Assembly: GCA_018824085.1 (NCBI GenBank) | Contig: JAHJHI010000013.1 | Coordinates: 1 to 64,000, forward strand | DNA length: 64,000 nt | DNA from: Gammaproteobacteria bacterium | GTDB lineage: Bacteria; Pseudomonadota; Gammaproteobacteria; Burkholderiales; Rhodocyclaceae | Direction of reading: 5' to 3' | Part shown: positions 1 through 9,344 of the stretch, in pieces | Numbering within the stretch: position 1 is the first letter of the stretch | How the letters are laid out: each line of letters opens with the position of its first letter | Translations under genes and position numbers: made by a program | The notes under the pieces: generated by a model | Seen by the model: the letters and a program-made list of their open reading frames with translations, nothing else | Told to the model about the DNA's origin: nothing | Database searches by the model: none

Positions 1-390
1 CGCGAAGCCGGCCGCCAAGCCCGCCGCGAAGAAGGCTGCACCGGTGAAGGCCGTTGCGAAGCCGGCCGCCAAGCCCGTCGCGAAGAAGGCTGCACCGGTG
101 AAGGCCGTTGCGAAGCCGGCCGCCAAGCCCGTCGCGAAGAAGGCTGCACCGGCGAAGGCCGTTGCGAAGCCGGCCGCCAAGCCCGCCGCGAAGAAGGCTG
201 CACCGGCGAAGGCCGTTGCGAAGCCGGCCGCCAAGCCCGCTGCGAAGAAGGCTGCACCGGTGAAGGCCGTTGCGAAGCCGGCCGCCAAGCCCGCCGCGAA
301 GAAGGCTGTACCGGTGAAGGCCGCCGCGAAGCCGGCCGCCAAGCCCGCCTCGAAGAAGGCTGCGCCGGCCAGAGCCGCCGCAAAGCCGGC
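1..390 (+). repeat. 54-bp in-frame tandem repeat array
   Basis: About seven near-identical 54-bp units (18 codons) lie head to tail and encode the Lys/Ala/Pro repeats. Differences between copies are mostly single substitutions (Val/Ala at two positions). The last units, near 325-390, are more diverged. The array continues upstream of the window. Such arrays change copy number by slippage or recombination. Confidence 0.85.
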
Positions 391-589
391 CGCCAAGAAA
401 GTGGCCGCGCCCGAAGCGTCAACTCCCGTCGTGAAGGCGACGGAAGTTGCGTCGTCGGCACCAAGTCCGGTTGCCGAGTCGGCACCGGTGAAGGTTGCGA
501 CGCCGTCAACCGCTGCCACGCCCGGCATCAAGTCGTCGCTGAATCCTGCTGCCGCATGGCCGTTCCCGACGGGTTCCCGCCCGTCCTGA
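2..589 (+). CDS. Histone H1-like / AlgP-like Lys-Ala-Pro repeat protein, 5' truncated
   Basis: The reading frame is already open at the window edge, so the true N-terminus is outside; the GTG at 44 lies inside the repeats and is not a credible start. The protein consists of tandem 18-residue units of the type KAVAKPAAKPVAKKAAPV, followed by a Ser/Pro/Ala-rich tail ending in GSRPS. Very basic Lys/Ala/Pro repeats of this kind occur in bacterial H1-like and AlgP-type proteins, which bind DNA and compact the nucleoid. That function is inferred from composition only. A strong terminator follows the stop. Confidence 0.75.
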   Translation, partial: AKPAAKPAAKKAAPVKAVAKPAAKPVAKKAAPVKAVAKPAAKPVAKKAAPAKAVAKPAAKPAAKKAAPAKAVAKPAAKPAAKKAAPVKAVAKPAAKPAAKKAVPVKAAAKPAAKPASKKAAPARAAAKPAAKKVAAPEASTPVVKATEVASSAPSPVAESAPVKVATPSTAATPGIKSSLNPAAAWPFPTGSRPS

Positions 590-601
590 TGGAATGGCAT
601 G

Positions 602-635
602 ACGTGAGGCGCCTGTTCGGGCCTCACGTTTTTTT
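602..635 (+). terminator. Intrinsic terminator of the H1-like gene
   Basis: A perfect 8-bp stem (CGTGAGGC at 603-610 with GCCTCACG at 621-628) closes a 10-nt loop and runs into seven T residues (629-635). It begins 13 bases after the stop codon. Confidence 0.9.
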
Positions 636-995
636 CGCTGTTTGTTGCTGCGCTGCAACAAAAAACGCGCCGTGTTACGAAGCTTTACTTGACCTAATCC
701 TTTGAAAACAGCAAGATCGCGCCCTGTTGCTTGATCGCTCTTCCTCGACTTGAGGTCTCCGGACCGGGTCATCAGTTGTTTCAGTCAGTTCCGTCAGGCC
801 TGTTGAACCGGCCTGTTCCGGATGTTCCAAGCGTTCCGGTGTCTCCCAGACATCGCGAACCACGCGATTCAAGCGTTTCCATACACACCCATCCTTCAGG
901 GGCGGTATGGCAACCACCCGTGTCAACGGGTTCTTCCGGCTCCCGCACCAACCTCTGTCCGAGGTCGGCCCGCGAGCGCCCGAATGGAGTGCTGC
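636..995. other. Intergenic region before the lytic transglycosylase gene
   Basis: No credible gene is visible. Just after the terminator lies a perfect inverted repeat, TTTGTTGC at 641-648 and GCAACAAA at 655-662, with a 6-nt loop. Around 780-850 the sequence GTTCCG recurs at short intervals, giving an imperfect short-period repeat. The promoter of the next gene presumably lies here, but I cannot place it with confidence. Confidence 0.5.
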
Positions 996-1712
996 ATGAA
1001 AAAGTGTCTGAATATCTTCAAGGGTGCGGCCGCAATCGCACTGCATTTTGCACATGGCGGTCTTCTTGCCGTGGGTGTCATGGTGAGCGTGTTCGTCTGT
1101 GTTCGCGTTGCCGACGCGGGTCTTACGCCACGCATGCTGCCGGTGCTGCCCGAGCTTTCCCTGCTGGCGAATACGGAGTCCGGGCCGGAAGCGCTGCCGG
1201 CGTCGTTCGAAACGCCTGCGGAGCACGATGGTGGTGTACACCTGACTGCGCAGCAAAAGCAGGTCGTCGAAAACCTGTCTCGACGGTTCCGGGTGGCGGA
1301 TGCCGCGGTCAGCCAGTACGTGACCTACGCTTATGCCGCCGCCGAGCAATACCGTATTGACCCCTTGCTCATCATTGCGCTGATTTCGGTCGAGTCGGCA
1401 TTCAATCCGACGGCGGAAAGCATCTGGGGGGCGCAGGGCCTGACTCAGGTGATTCCGCGCTTCCATCCGGAAAAGCTCGCGTTGTTCGGACCGTCTGCGT
1501 CGCTGCTGGATCCGAAGGTCAGCATCTTTGTCGGCGCCCAGGTCCTGCGCGAATACATTCGTGCGACCGGCTCGGTGGAAGGTGGTCTTCAGCGCTACGT
1601 CGGTTCGATCGAAGATCCCGACCAGATCTATTCGAACAAGGTGCTGAACGAGCATCGCCGTCTCTCGGCTCTCGTGTCGGCGCACACCCAGACCGCGGAA
1701 CTCGCGATCTGA
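996..1712 (+). CDS. Lytic transglycosylase, SLT domain
   Basis: This 238-residue protein is predicted to cleave the glycan strands of peptidoglycan in the periplasm. A hydrophobic segment (residues about 9-37) acts as signal or anchor. The C-terminal half is an SLT-type domain with the catalytic glutamate in ISVESAFNP (Glu133) and the family motif GAQGLTQVIP shortly after. The ATG at 996 is chosen because GGAG lies 7 bases upstream; the frame is open further upstream, but that stretch has no signal-like sequence. The gene stands alone between long intergenic regions. Confidence 0.85.
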   Translation: MKKCLNIFKGAAAIALHFAHGGLLAVGVMVSVFVCVRVADAGLTPRMLPVLPELSLLANTESGPEALPASFETPAEHDGGVHLTAQQKQVVENLSRRFRVADAAVSQYVTYAYAAAEQYRIDPLLIIALISVESAFNPTAESIWGAQGLTQVIPRFHPEKLALFGPSASLLDPKVSIFVGAQVLREYIRATGSVEGGLQRYVGSIEDPDQIYSNKVLNEHRRLSALVSAHTQTAELAI

Positions 1713-1879
1713 ATGTGCTGACCTGCGACATGATTCCTCGCGGATAGCGGTAAACCACAGCACGCGAAGCGCGCCGAACAGCTAAAATCTCCGGTTTTCG
1801 CACTGCATCATGTTCCGCCCATCAGGCGGAGCATCGGACGCAGCGCGATACCACTCGATCGGAGGAGTTGCTGTTCACC

Positions 1880-4153
1880 ATGGACGAGCATATTCGCGCA
1901 GCTGCACTGGAGTACCACCGCAAGCCCGGCCCGGGCAAGATTTCCGTCGTTCCCACGAAGGCGCTGACCAATCAGCAGGACCTTTCGCTCGCTTATTCAC
2001 CCGGAGTAGCGGCCGCGTGCGAGGAAATCGTCGCCAATCCGTTGGAAGTGAGCTCGCTGACGGCGCGCGGCAATCTGATCGGCGTCATCACCAACGGTAC
2101 TGCGGTACTGGGCCTGGGGGCCATCGGCCCGCTCGCGGCAAAGCCGGTGATGGAAGGCAAGGGCGTACTGTTCAAGAAGTTCGCGAATATCGACGTCTTC
2201 GATATCGAACTGGACGAGCGCGATCCCGACAAGCTGGTCGACATCATTGCCGCGATGGAACCGACCTTCGGCGGCATCAATCTTGAAGACATCAAGGCAC
2301 CGGAGTGCTTCTACATCGAGCGCAAGCTGCGCGAGAGGATGAAGATTCCGGTCTTCCATGACGACCAGCACGGCACTGCAATCGTTGTTGGCGCGGCCGT
2401 TCTCAACGGCCTGAAGGCGGTCGGCAAGGACATTCGCGAGGTCAAGCTCGTGACGTCGGGCGCGGGCGCCGCGGCGCTGGCCTGTCTTGACCTGCTGGTG
2501 CTGCTCGGCATGCCGGTCGAGAACATCTGGGTGACCGACATCAAGGGTGTCGTGTATGAAGGCCGGATCGAGGACATGGAGCCGCTCAAGGCGCGCTATG
2601 CCAAGGTGACCGACAAGCGCAAGCTGGGCGAGGTCATCGATGATGCCGACGTGTTCCTCGGCCTGTCGGCCGGCGGCGTGCTGAAGGCCGACATGGTTGC
2701 GCGCATGGCGCCGCGTCCGCTGGTGCTCGCGCTTGCAAATCCCAACCCGGAAATCATGCCGGACGAGGTCAAGGCCGTGCGTCCCGATGCGGTCATCGCG
2801 ACCGGTCGTTCCGACTACCCGAACCAGGTCAACAACGTTCTCTGCTTTCCCTTCATCTTCCGTGGCGCGCTTGATGTCGGCGCAACCACGATCACTGAAG
2901 AGATGAAGCTTGCGGCCGTGCTGGCGATTGCCGATCTGGCACAGGTCGAGCAGAGCGAAATCGTGCGCGCCGCCTACGGTGAGCAGCCTCTTTCGTTCGG
3001 GCCCGAGTACCTGATTCCGAAGCCGTTCGATCCGCGCCTGATCGTCAAGATCGCGCCGGCTGTGGCGAAGGCGGCGATGGATTCCGGTGTCGCGACGCGA
3101 CCGATCGAGGATTTCGAGGCCTATCGCCAGCAGTTGAACAATATCGTGTGGATTTCCGGCCTCGTGATGAAGCCGGTATTTGCCGAGGCCAAGAGCAACC
3201 CGCAACGCATCATCTACGCCGAAGGCGAGGACGAACGTGTGCTGAGTGCGGTGCGCTACGTCGTCGATGAAGGTCTGGCAAGGCCCATCCTTGTCGGGCG
3301 TCGCGACGTGGTGCTGGCGCGCATCCAGAAACTCGGCCTGCGTCTGCGGCCCGAAGTCGACTTCGAACTGGTGACTCCGGATTCCGACCCGCGCTACAAG
3401 GAACTGTGGACCCTCTATCACAGCCTGACCGAGCGCAAGGGCATTTCCATTGAATACGCCAAGCTGGAAGCGCGCCGCCGCACCACGCTGATCGCGGCGC
3501 TGTTGACGCGGCTCGGATATGCGGACGGATTGATCTGCGGCACCTTCGGCCATTTCTCCCGCCACCTGCATTTTGTGCGGACCGTGCTCGGACTGAAGGA
3601 GGGGTCGAGCAATTTCTACACGATGAATCTGCTCAATCTGCCGGGCCGCACGTTGATGTTGTGCGACACCTACGTGAATTACGACCCGAGTGCCGAGCAG
3701 GTCGTGGAAATGACGGTGCTGGCGGCGGAAGAGGCGCGCCGTTTCGGTATCGAGCCGAAAATCGCTCTGCTTTCTCATTCCAACTTCGGATCGGACAGCA
3801 CGGCCACCGCCGAGAAGATGCGGCGTGCGCTATCGATACTCCATGCACAGCGCCCGGAGCTCGAGGTCGAGGGGGAAATGCACGGCGACGCGGCGCTGGA
3901 TCCGGATATCCGCAAGCGGATATTCCCCAACACCCGATTGCGTGACGAAGCGAATCTGCTTATCTTCCCGACACTGGATGCTGCAAATATTTCTTACAAT
4001 CTGCTGAAAACCGCGTCGGGCGAGGGCATGACCATCGGCCCCATCCTGCTGGGCGCGAAGCATCCGGTGCACATCCTTACGCCGACAGCCACCGTGCGGC
4101 GTATCGTGAATATGACCGCACTGACCGTGGTGGAGGCGAGCCAGAACCGCTGA
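1880..4153 (+). CDS. maeB: NADP-dependent malic enzyme with phosphotransacetylase-like domain
   Basis: Oxidatively decarboxylates malate to pyruvate, supplying NADPH and pyruvate. Residues about 1-420 are the malic enzyme part (LAYSPGVA near the N-terminus, [10 protein letters not shown] metal/substrate region, NAD(P)-binding [13 protein letters not shown]). Residues about 430-757 are the phosphotransacetylase-like regulatory part found in proteobacterial MaeB. The 757-residue length is close to that of E. coli MaeB. The ATG at 1880 follows GGAGGAG at 1861-1867; an in-frame TTG at 1868 would touch the Shine-Dalgarno and is less likely. A -10-like TAAAAT lies near 1785. Confidence 0.95.
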   Translation: MDEHIRAAALEYHRKPGPGKISVVPTKALTNQQDLSLAYSPGVAAACEEIVANPLEVSSLTARGNLIGVITNGTAVLGLGAIGPLAAKPVMEGKGVLFKKFANIDVFDIELDERDPDKLVDIIAAMEPTFGGINLEDIKAPECFYIERKLRERMKIPVFHDDQHGTAIVVGAAVLNGLKAVGKDIREVKLVTSGAGAAALACLDLLVLLGMPVENIWVTDIKGVVYEGRIEDMEPLKARYAKVTDKRKLGEVIDDADVFLGLSAGGVLKADMVARMAPRPLVLALANPNPEIMPDEVKAVRPDAVIATGRSDYPNQVNNVLCFPFIFRGALDVGATTITEEMKLAAVLAIADLAQVEQSEIVRAAYGEQPLSFGPEYLIPKPFDPRLIVKIAPAVAKAAMDSGVATRPIEDFEAYRQQLNNIVWISGLVMKPVFAEAKSNPQRIIYAEGEDERVLSAVRYVVDEGLARPILVGRRDVVLARIQKLGLRLRPEVDFELVTPDSDPRYKELWTLYHSLTERKGISIEYAKLEARRRTTLIAALLTRLGYADGLICGTFGHFSRHLHFVRTVLGLKEGSSNFYTMNLLNLPGRTLMLCDTYVNYDPSAEQVVEMTVLAAEEARRFGIEPKIALLSHSNFGSDSTATAEKMRRALSILHAQRPELEVEGEMHGDAALDPDIRKRIFPNTRLRDEANLLIFPTLDAANISYNLLKTASGEGMTIGPILLGAKHPVHILTPTATVRRIVNMTALTVVEASQNR

Positions 4154-4181
4154 TTCCGCGTGTGGTGCACCAGGGGGAGGC

Positions 4182-5339
4182 ATGGTGCAGCAAGGCAGGA
4201 CAGCACTGGTTTTGTCCGGAGGCGGCGCCCGCGCCGCCTATCAGGTGGGTGTGCTGTCGGCGGTGCGCGAGTTGCTTCCGGACAAGCGCACCAATCCGTT
4301 CCCGATCGTATGCGGCACCTCCGCCGGCGCCATCAACGCGGCGTCGCTTGCGGTCTACAGCGAAGATTTCGGCGACGCGGTCGACAACCTTCTCTACATC
4401 TGGCGGAATTTCCACGCGGGCCAGGTCTATCGCGCGGATCCCTGGGGCATCGGCAAGACCGGCGCGCGCTGGCTGCTGGCGCTGATGCTGGGCTGGGCGG
4501 TCGATCGCTATCCCAAGTCGCTGCTGGACAACAGCCCGCTGCGCGAACTGCTGACCGAGCGGCTCGATTTTTCGCGCATTGACCGGGCGATACAGCGTGG
4601 AGCGCTGTATGCGCTGTCGGTCACGGCGTCGGGCTACACCTCGGGCGACAGCGTCGCATTCTTTGAAGGCGGCGCGGGCATCCAGCCGTGGAAGCGCATG
4701 CAGCGCGCGGCGATCCGCACGCCGCTGAAAGTCGAGCATCTGCTGGCATCGAGTGCCTTGCCCTTCATCTTCCCGGCCACCAAGCTCAATCGCGAGTTCT
4801 TCGGCGACGGTTCGATGCGTCAGCTGGCGCCGATAAGTCCGGCCGTGCATCTCGGCGCGGCACGCATCTTCATCATCGGGGTCACGCGCATGAATGAGCC
4901 CGACGTCCGGCGGCGCGGCGACGTCTATCCGTCGCTGGCCCAGGTCGCGGGACACGCGCTTGCCAGCATGTTTCTCGATCAGTTGATGATCGACATCGAA
5001 CAATTGCAGCGGGTCAATGACATTCTCGGGCGGGTGCCAGACAGCATGCTCGAAGAGATGGGCCTGCCGCTGCGTCCGATCGAAACGCTGGTGATCGCGC
5101 CGTCCGAGCGTCTGGACGACATTGCCGCAAAGCATGTCGATGCGCTGCCCATCGGTGTACGCACGATGCTGGGCGGTATCGGCGGCACCAAGCGCGCCGG
5201 TGGCGGGCTGGCCAGCTATCTGCTGTTCGAAAAACCGTTCACGCGGGCACTCATCGATCTCGGTTATCGCGACACCATGGCGCGGGCCGACGACGTCGTT
5301 GCCTTCCTTGGCCTCAAGCCTGCACCAGACGCGCCGTGA
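4182..5339 (+). CDS. Patatin-like phospholipase
   Basis: A 385-residue acyl hydrolase of the patatin family. The oxyanion-hole motif is SGGGARAAYQVG (residues about 12-23), the nucleophile elbow is GTSAG (Ser47), and the catalytic Asp is in FFGDGSMRQLAPI near residue 210, so the Ser-Asp dyad is complete. No clear signal peptide is present, so it probably acts in the cytoplasm or at the inner membrane face. GGGGGAGG lies just upstream of the ATG. It starts 28 bases after maeB and may be co-transcribed with it. The substrate is not predictable from sequence. Confidence 0.85.
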   Translation: MVQQGRTALVLSGGGARAAYQVGVLSAVRELLPDKRTNPFPIVCGTSAGAINAASLAVYSEDFGDAVDNLLYIWRNFHAGQVYRADPWGIGKTGARWLLALMLGWAVDRYPKSLLDNSPLRELLTERLDFSRIDRAIQRGALYALSVTASGYTSGDSVAFFEGGAGIQPWKRMQRAAIRTPLKVEHLLASSALPFIFPATKLNREFFGDGSMRQLAPISPAVHLGAARIFIIGVTRMNEPDVRRRGDVYPSLAQVAGHALASMFLDQLMIDIEQLQRVNDILGRVPDSMLEEMGLPLRPIETLVIAPSERLDDIAAKHVDALPIGVRTMLGGIGGTKRAGGGLASYLLFEKPFTRALIDLGYRDTMARADDVVAFLGLKPAPDAP

Positions 5340-5462
5340 ATAACTGCGTCACGATCAAGAACTCGCTGCAAGAATGCTTTCCAGGCTCTTATTTTCGTTT
5401 GAGAAAATGAGTTGCGCGAGTAGACTTCCTTCTCACTCGATCCGCCAGCTGGAGTTATCCGC

Positions 5463-6422
5463 ATGTTTCTGAAGTACTTGATGGTCAGCTGCACGGCGCT
5501 CACGCTGTGTTTCGGTGTTGCTCCGACCGCATTGGCTGCCGGAGGCAAGGCATCCGAGAAAACCAAGACCAGCAAGGTTTCGAAATCCAAGCGGATCAAA
5601 CAGGCAAGCCTGAAGAAAAAGGCAGTCAAGGCGGCGGCCATACCGGACTTCGATTCGCTCGGTCTTCCCAACGTCAAGTCGGCGTCCGTGCTGGTGCAGG
5701 ATCAAAGTTCGGGCGAAGTGCTGTTCGAGCGCAATTCGGACGCCGTGGTGCCGATCGCGTCCATCACCAAGCTGATGACGGCGATGGTGGCGCTGGATGC
5801 CCGCCCGTCGCTGGACGAAGTGATCGCGGTGAGCGAGGAGGACATCGACCAGCTCAAGGGCACGCGGTCGCGTCTTGCAGTGGGCACCCATCTGAAGCGC
5901 GAAGAGATGCTGCATCTCGCGCTCATGTCGTCGGAAAACCGTGCCGCGTCCGCGCTGTCGCGCCACTATGCCGGCGGCCGTCCGGCCTTCATTGCGGCCA
6001 TGAACCGCAAGGCGCGCGAACTCGGGCTCGTTGATACCGAGTTTTTCGACAGCACCGGCCTGGATCCCCACAACGTGTCGTCCGCGCGTGATCTGGCCAA
6101 GATGGTGGCCGCGTCGTCGCACTACCCGCTCATCCGCGAATTTTCCACCACGCGTGACGGCTCCTTCGCCGTCAATGGCAAGACGCTGCGCTACAACAAC
6201 ACCAACGCGCTGGTGTCGAGTTCGGATTGGGAGATCGGCCTGCAGAAGACCGGTTTCACCAACGAGGCCGGAAAGTGTCTCGTGATGCAGGCCTGGCTCA
6301 ACCAGAAGCCGGTCGTCATCGTACTGCTCGATTCGTGGGGCAAGCTCACGCGCATCGGCGACGCCAACCGCATTCGCCGCTGGGTTGAACAACTGGCGCT
6401 GCACGGTGCCAGCGAAGGCTGA
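5463..6422 (+). CDS. pbpG: D-alanyl-D-alanine endopeptidase (PBP7-type, peptidase S11)
   Basis: A low-molecular-weight penicillin-binding protein that hydrolyses D-Ala-meso-DAP cross-links in periplasmic peptidoglycan. All three active-site motifs are present: SITK (Ser100, Lys103), SSEN (the SxN element) and KTGFTNEAG. A signal peptide (residues 1-26, ending ALAA) precedes a lysine-rich linker (about 27-57). The length of 319 residues fits PbpG rather than the larger DacA/DacC, which carry a C-terminal domain. The ATG lies downstream of CTGGAG. LutA begins five bases after the stop, although the functions are unrelated. Confidence 0.9.
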   Translation: MFLKYLMVSCTALTLCFGVAPTALAAGGKASEKTKTSKVSKSKRIKQASLKKKAVKAAAIPDFDSLGLPNVKSASVLVQDQSSGEVLFERNSDAVVPIASITKLMTAMVALDARPSLDEVIAVSEEDIDQLKGTRSRLAVGTHLKREEMLHLALMSSENRAASALSRHYAGGRPAFIAAMNRKARELGLVDTEFFDSTGLDPHNVSSARDLAKMVAASSHYPLIREFSTTRDGSFAVNGKTLRYNNTNALVSSSDWEIGLQKTGFTNEAGKCLVMQAWLNQKPVVIVLLDSWGKLTRIGDANRIRRWVEQLALHGASEG

Positions 6423-6427
6423 GTGAC

Positions 6428-7177
6428 ATGACATCAGCTCCTCCGGGCGGTCGTGGCGAAGTTGGTCTGTTCGTCACGTGCCTGGTGGATCTGATGCGGC
6501 CTTCGGTCGCATTTTCATCGATCCGGCTGCTTGAAGCCGCCGGATACACGGTCGTCGTGCCGGAGGCCCAGACCTGTTGCGGACAGCCGGGCTACAACGC
6601 AGGTGACACCCGCAGCGCGCGCACGCTGGCGCGCAAGGTGATCCGCGAATTCGAGCGATTCGATCACGTTGTCGTCCCGTCCGGCTCCTGCGCCGGCATG
6701 GTCCGCGTGCATTTCCCCGAACTTTTTGTTGACGATCCGGCCTGGCACGCGCGCGCAGGGGCGCTTGCCGCGCGCACGTACGAACTGACCCAATTCCTCG
6801 TGGACATCGCCGGCATGACGCAGGCGCCGGGCGGTTTTTCCGGGTCGGTCGCCTATCACGACAGCTGCGCGGGCCTGCGCGAAATGGGCGTGAAGCGGCA
6901 GCCCAGGCTGCTCATCGATTCGATGCCGGACGTACGCCGGGTGGAACTGCGTGAATGCGAAGAGTGCTGCGGATTCGGCGGGTTGTTCTCGGTGAAGTAT
7001 CCGGACATCTCGGGCGCCATCGTGCAGCGCAAGTGCGAGCACATCCATGCCTCTGGCGCGTACGCCGTGGCACTGGGTGACCTCGGCTGCATGATGAACA
7101 TCGAAGGGCGCTTGCGCCGCACGGGTGACGGGCTCACGCAGGTGATCCACGTCGCCGAACTGCTGGCGGGGGAGTAG
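6428..7177 (+). CDS. lutA: L-lactate utilisation protein LutA, Fe-S/CCG-domain subunit
   Basis: First subunit of the LutABC iron-sulfur L-lactate dehydrogenase complex (lactate to pyruvate). It contains two cysteine-rich CCG domains: TCCGQPGYNAG (about residue 45) with SGSCAGM, and HDSCAGLREMG with CEECCGFGGLFSVK (about 177-188). At 249 residues it is of family length. It begins six bases after pbpG, lutB follows after 7 bases and lutC overlaps lutB, so the three are co-transcribed. No lactate permease or LutR-type regulator is adjacent. Confidence 0.93.
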   Translation: MTSAPPGGRGEVGLFVTCLVDLMRPSVAFSSIRLLEAAGYTVVVPEAQTCCGQPGYNAGDTRSARTLARKVIREFERFDHVVVPSGSCAGMVRVHFPELFVDDPAWHARAGALAARTYELTQFLVDIAGMTQAPGGFSGSVAYHDSCAGLREMGVKRQPRLLIDSMPDVRRVELRECEECCGFGGLFSVKYPDISGAIVQRKCEHIHASGAYAVALGDLGCMMNIEGRLRRTGDGLTQVIHVAELLAGE

Positions 7178-7184
7178 GGCGCCC

Positions 7185-8603
7185 ATGGAAATCCGGTCCA
7201 TGCACTTCGTCGACCGGGTCCGGGAGCGCCTCGATGACCCCGAACTGCAGCGCAACCTGAAGCGCACGCGCGGACGCAATGCCGCCGCCCGGGCGGCGTC
7301 GCTGGGCGGCCTGGACGACTTCGACGCGGTCCGCGCCCGCGCCACCGAAATCCGGGCGTCGGTGCTGCGCGATCTCGACCTGTGGCTCGAACGCTTCGAA
7401 CGCGAGGCAACGGCCCGCGGCGCCACCGTGCTGTGGGCGCATGACGGCGACGAGGCGTGCCGCCTCATCATCGACATCGCGCGCCGTCACGACGTGCGCA
7501 GCGTCGTCAAGTCCAAATCCATGGTGTCGGAAGAAGCGGGGCTGAACGCCGCGCTGGAGGCGGCCGGAATCCGTCCCGTCGAAACCGACCTCGGCGAATA
7601 CATTCTGCAGATCAACGACAACGAGCCGCCGTCGCACATCATCATGCCGGTGATCCACAAGTCGCGCGAACAGGTGACCGAACTGTTTGCGCGCGTGCAC
7701 GGCACCGAACCGAAGACCGATATCGAAGCGCTGACGCGGGAAGCCCGGGAGCGGCTGCGGCCGGCGTTTCTCGGCGCGGACATGGGCCTGTCCGGCGGCA
7801 ATTTCCTGGTCGCGGAAACCGGCTCGGTCGCCATCGTCACCAACGAGGGCAACGGCCGTCTGTGCACGACCATGCCGCGCGTGCATGTCGCGCTGACCGG
7901 CATCGAGAAGGTCATCCCGACGCTGGACGACCTTGCCACGCTGCTGCGCATCCTGCCGCGTTCCGCGACCGGACAGGCCATTTCGAATTACGTGTCGCTG
8001 CTTACGGGCACGAAGCACGACGGCGACGCGGACGGGCCGGCGCACATGTACTTCGTGCTGGTCGACGGCGGACGCGCGGATCTCGTCGGCAGCGACTTCG
8101 AACCCATGCTGCGCTGCATACGCTGTGGCGCCTGCATGAATCACTGCCCGGTCTACCAGACGGTGGGCGGGCATGCCTACGGCTGGGTCTATACGGGGCC
8201 GATGGGCTCGGTACTGACGCCGTTGTTCCAGGGCATCGGGAACGCCAGGGATCTGCCGCAGGCGGCCACGCTGTGCAATCAGTGCGGCGTCGTCTGCCCG
8301 GTATCGATTCCGCTGCCCGACCTGATGCGCAAGCTGCGCGAAAAGCAGGTCGAGCGCGGCATGCGGCCGTGGACGGAACGGCTTGCGATGCGCGCATGGG
8401 CCTGGGCGGCCGCCCGACCGTGGGCGTATTCGGCATGCGCGCGCGCGGCCGTGCGCTACCTGTGCTGGCTGGCCGGCGGGCGGGCGAGCATTCCGGTCAT
8501 GGGGCTGGCGCCCGGCTGGACGTCGCAACGTGATTTCCCGGCACCGGCGGCACGGACCTTTCGTGACATGTATGCGCGACAGCGCCGCGGGCGCGCATCA
8601 TGA
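7185..8603 (+). CDS. lutB: L-lactate utilisation protein LutB, ferredoxin-type subunit
   Basis: A 472-residue LutB. The N-terminal LUD domain includes GADMGLSGGNFLVAETGS. A ferredoxin-like Fe-S region follows, with CIRCGACMNHCPVY (about residue 310) and CNQCGVVCPV (about residue 365). The C-terminal segment is basic and Trp/Ala-rich. It carries electrons within the LutABC complex. The stop overlaps the lutC start by four bases (ATGA). Confidence 0.93.
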   Translation: MEIRSMHFVDRVRERLDDPELQRNLKRTRGRNAAARAASLGGLDDFDAVRARATEIRASVLRDLDLWLERFEREATARGATVLWAHDGDEACRLIIDIARRHDVRSVVKSKSMVSEEAGLNAALEAAGIRPVETDLGEYILQINDNEPPSHIIMPVIHKSREQVTELFARVHGTEPKTDIEALTREARERLRPAFLGADMGLSGGNFLVAETGSVAIVTNEGNGRLCTTMPRVHVALTGIEKVIPTLDDLATLLRILPRSATGQAISNYVSLLTGTKHDGDADGPAHMYFVLVDGGRADLVGSDFEPMLRCIRCGACMNHCPVYQTVGGHAYGWVYTGPMGSVLTPLFQGIGNARDLPQAATLCNQCGVVCPVSIPLPDLMRKLREKQVERGMRPWTERLAMRAWAWAAARPWAYSACARAAVRYLCWLAGGRASIPVMGLAPGWTSQRDFPAPAARTFRDMYARQRRGRAS

Positions 8604-9253
8604 CCAGTGCCCGTGACGACATCCTTGGCCGGCTGCGCCAGCGCCGCCCGCGTGACGACGCGATGCGGGACGCGACTGGCGAGGAGATCCGGCGCGCGAT
8701 CGCGCATCCCGAGCGGGGGCCGCGCCCGGCCGATGCCGAAGACCTGGTTGCACGCTTCGTCGAGCGCGCACGGGCGATGACGTCGAGCACCGACGTCTGC
8801 CCCGATACCGGACAGGTGCCCGCCCGTTGTGCCGCCTGGCTGCGCGCCATGCGGTTGCCGCTCGCTGTCGTCGTTGCGCCGGCTCTCGCGGATCTTGACT
8901 GGCGGGGCGCTGCATTGTCGGTTCGCATCGGTGCCGCGGGCCGTGACGATGCGGTCGGCGTCACGCCCTGTTTTCGCGCGATCGCAGAAACCGGCACGCT
9001 GATGCTGTGTTCCGGCCCGGCGACGCCGGCCGTCAACAGCCTGTTGCCGCAGACACATATCGCCATCGTGCGCAGCGAGCACATCGTGGCGGACATGGAA
9101 GCCGCCTGGCAGGCGGCGCGTGCCGAACTGACGGCATGGCCGCGCGCGGTCAACTTTGTTTCAGGCCCGTCGCGTACGGCCGATATCGAGCAGACGATCG
9201 TCTTGGGCGCGCATGGACCCTATCGCGTCCACGTACTCGTCGTCGGCACATAG
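8600..9253 (+). CDS. lutC: L-lactate utilisation protein LutC, LUD domain
   Basis: A 217-residue LUD-domain protein, third member of the LutABC operon. The family signature near the C-terminus is SGPSRTADIEQTIVLGAHGP. The start ATG overlaps the lutB stop, indicating translational coupling. The N-terminal half is shorter and more divergent than in Bacillus LutC, as is usual in proteobacteria. Confidence 0.92.
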   Translation: MTSARDDILGRLRQRRPRDDAMRDATGEEIRRAIAHPERGPRPADAEDLVARFVERARAMTSSTDVCPDTGQVPARCAAWLRAMRLPLAVVVAPALADLDWRGAALSVRIGAAGRDDAVGVTPCFRAIAETGTLMLCSGPATPAVNSLLPQTHIAIVRSEHIVADMEAAWQAARAELTAWPRAVNFVSGPSRTADIEQTIVLGAHGPYRVHVLVVGT

Positions 9254-9344
9254 TTTCGCCCTGGCGCAGCCTTGTCATCCAGATTCCGCGCTTTACACGG
9301 ATAATTGGCAAAAAAAGATCACGCAGGATCGGGGAGCTTCTGAT

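Noticed and set aside
1-390. Possible CRISPR array
   Set aside because: The repeats are contiguous, in frame and translated to Lys/Ala/Pro units; there are no unique spacers.
780-850. Short GTTCCG-rich repeats
   Set aside because: Imperfect and irregular spacing; noted only as a low-complexity stretch.
675-1763. Minus-strand open frame of 362 codons over the lytic transglycosylase
   Set aside because: Opposite a gene with clear SLT motifs, no domain similarity, Arg-rich shadow composition.
9156-9344. Upstream extension of the TonB receptor from 9156
   Set aside because: It overlaps lutC, lacks a ribosome site and puts about 60 non-signal residues before the signal peptide; the TTG at 9345 fits better.
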